The position numbers and the translations under genes are program-made. The notes below the pieces were generated by a model. The model did not search any database. It saw only the letters and a program-made list of their open reading frames with translations, and was not told the origin of the DNA. A stretch of 7,677 nt of DNA from an uncultured Clostridia bacterium. GTDB taxonomy: Bacteria > Bacillota > Clostridia > TANB77 > CAG-508. The stretch is from positions 1 through 7,677 of the forward strand of contig CANPZT010000063.1 of NCBI GenBank assembly GCA_947589135.1, written 5' to 3'. How positions within the stretch are numbered: position 1 is the stretch's first letter; each line of letters opens with the position of its first letter. Shown here piece by piece: positions 7,601 to 7,677 of this stretch.

Positions 7601-7677
7601 TATAGAAATAACAGCTGATGACATGAATAATGTGAACAAACAAACAATAGAAAACATCATAAAACAAGCTGAAATAA
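4659..7677 (+). CDS. Large secreted surface protein of unknown function with Ig-like/DUF11-like segments (3' end outside window)
   Basis: The frame from ATG 4659 has no stop before the right edge, giving at least 1006 residues. Residues 1-37 form a signal peptide: K2..K10 basic, a hydrophobic stretch at about 11-32, and possible cleavage near TYA at 36-37. The rest is Asn/Glu/Lys/Thr/Ile-rich and looks beta-rich, without internal membrane spans. An N-terminal domain carries EGYFNGEIHI (from E86). A middle segment (about 487-540) is Leu/Lys/Glu/Ala-rich and may be helical. A segment beginning YDLYKNPTINIEFPQE (from Y559) resembles an Ig-like strand pattern. Near the edge, DSVYEGETLKNIITISN (from D879) resembles a DUF11-type domain, as in adhesin stalks. 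Only two cysteines are visible (C779, C979). The anchor (LPXTG, membrane helix or S-layer) would lie beyond the window. I do not recognise the family by name; a surface adhesin or envelope-stalk role is inferred. Confidence 0.8.
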   Translation, partial: MKGIQEKILKPIIIVAVIIALTMVDFIAIGAQVITYAIGDEQVTNVNNVLFMAAFLDENGNQYESIESDMNNENIKLRLAVQVAKEGYFNGEIHINNSNFKLKTDINNPYINSISENSVKLNQIVAGEEVVLDIGIQVIKDDKYPLEFLNKVSEIQLLGTYVMGKNSEKEIKATRQVALKLNSKNSNENVQSNVKVVTNKVYEINGQNKRVVQLETETKLSENNYPIKSTKIEIDVLEGTEQVEVSKRGTYATNNDSQGIESNWNKENNKVEIGISNIEQDGKIEWNKSGSDKILITYILPENTNVINKQISMTSKIELYDANNTNLESGSNVIVEQEQDGIIDYELKTLESIYKGNLYYGEETKLVTQSIVDVRLKQVANEIVIKEGNGNYINGDTKNKANLKYNSTKVNKDSVRNILGDSGRIEILSEQGQTLSVINKDSIEQTESDQIEIVYEGQSFITIKLIDIENEGRLVFENTQVLQEDANLKSYLKQINKMEILASLQANKNVSAKETSKLTELKEPESYAEFKSNVSALATLQTNENVEFNVILKTDDIKYDLYKNPTINIEFPQEITNISASFNAVFLDGLEITSAEIYNTDNGNKAMKIQLEGEQTSHSNNISEGIVININANIDVSKTASTKDTELKMTYTNENSQGNVYEQKLPIQLKSKDGLLVYNKIENYNSNGDIIETEEAETLNKTISEDSNGKEANANTVFVNNYAEQIENVAIVLKNSDNFTMDLNILNPIVENKDSQISYSENGQDWTQNAEELQSVKVCKIEAGQMAASETMLLDYNFKLPEQLESNKMGKLEQNVTYTYQGQELSQNFGLELQTDIEPIQTNSEIVSSEENEYTEEVTGELQVDTITKLGTKELSEEDSVYEGETLKNIITISNKTGKDLTNVNIKVNQENAVIYDLKEKEVMNPSISDDLLIEHSYEELDTGEKNFETIETIKSGEIIKLQYETVIKQVEGSDKKTCGNIEITADDMNNVNKQTIENIIKQAEI

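Noticed and set aside
5330..7660. Several minus-strand open frames opposite the large surface-protein gene
   Set aside because: All are short, Leu/Phe/Ser/Tyr-rich complements of Lys/Glu/Asn-rich coding sequence, and the plus-strand frame is open throughout.
4659..7677. CRISPR, tandem-repeat or mobile-element signal inside the large gene
   Set aside because: The A-rich sequence looks repetitive by eye, but I found no regularly spaced identical repeats or terminal inverted repeats; the similarity comes from codon bias.

Overview
The window is strongly AT-rich, with Gram-positive-style ribosome binding sites (AGGAG/AGGAGG) and mostly A/T-ending codons. The gene content (CvpA, LytR-CpsA-Psr protein, DacF-type carboxypeptidase, SLBB+HhH ComEA) points to a low-GC Bacillota genome. 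An anaerobic, possibly uncultured Clostridia lineage is my best guess, but this is inferred from composition and protein style, not from a marker gene. I see no rRNA, tRNA, CRISPR array, insertion sequence or phage gene.

Layout. At the left edge is the last 43 codons of a gene (3-134, +) that may be a repeat-type surface protein. A CvpA-family membrane protein follows directly (150-773, +, GTG start), probably in the same operon. After a spacer with a strong extended -10 promoter comes an LCP-family protein with a LytR_C domain (953-2326, +, TTG start). It converges on a D-alanyl-D-alanine carboxypeptidase (2400-3629, -). A long perfect hairpin (2334-2376) lies between the two stops and probably terminates both transcripts. 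A ComEA-family DNA-binding protein (3720-4421, +) diverges from the carboxypeptidase, with both promoters packed into about 90 bp. A spacer of about 240 bp leads to a very large secreted protein (4659 to beyond the right edge, at least 1006 residues) that has no stop in the window.

How it fits together. Nearly everything acts at the cell envelope. The LCP protein would attach glycopolymers to peptidoglycan. The carboxypeptidase trims stem peptides. ComEA binds DNA outside the membrane for uptake. CvpA is an integral membrane protein. The large protein looks like an extended, Ig-like-domain surface protein of unknown role. The first five genes are ordinary housekeeping or envelope functions. 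The least explained item is the large surface protein with its unassigned leader. I found no convincing evidence of a new multi-gene system in this window.
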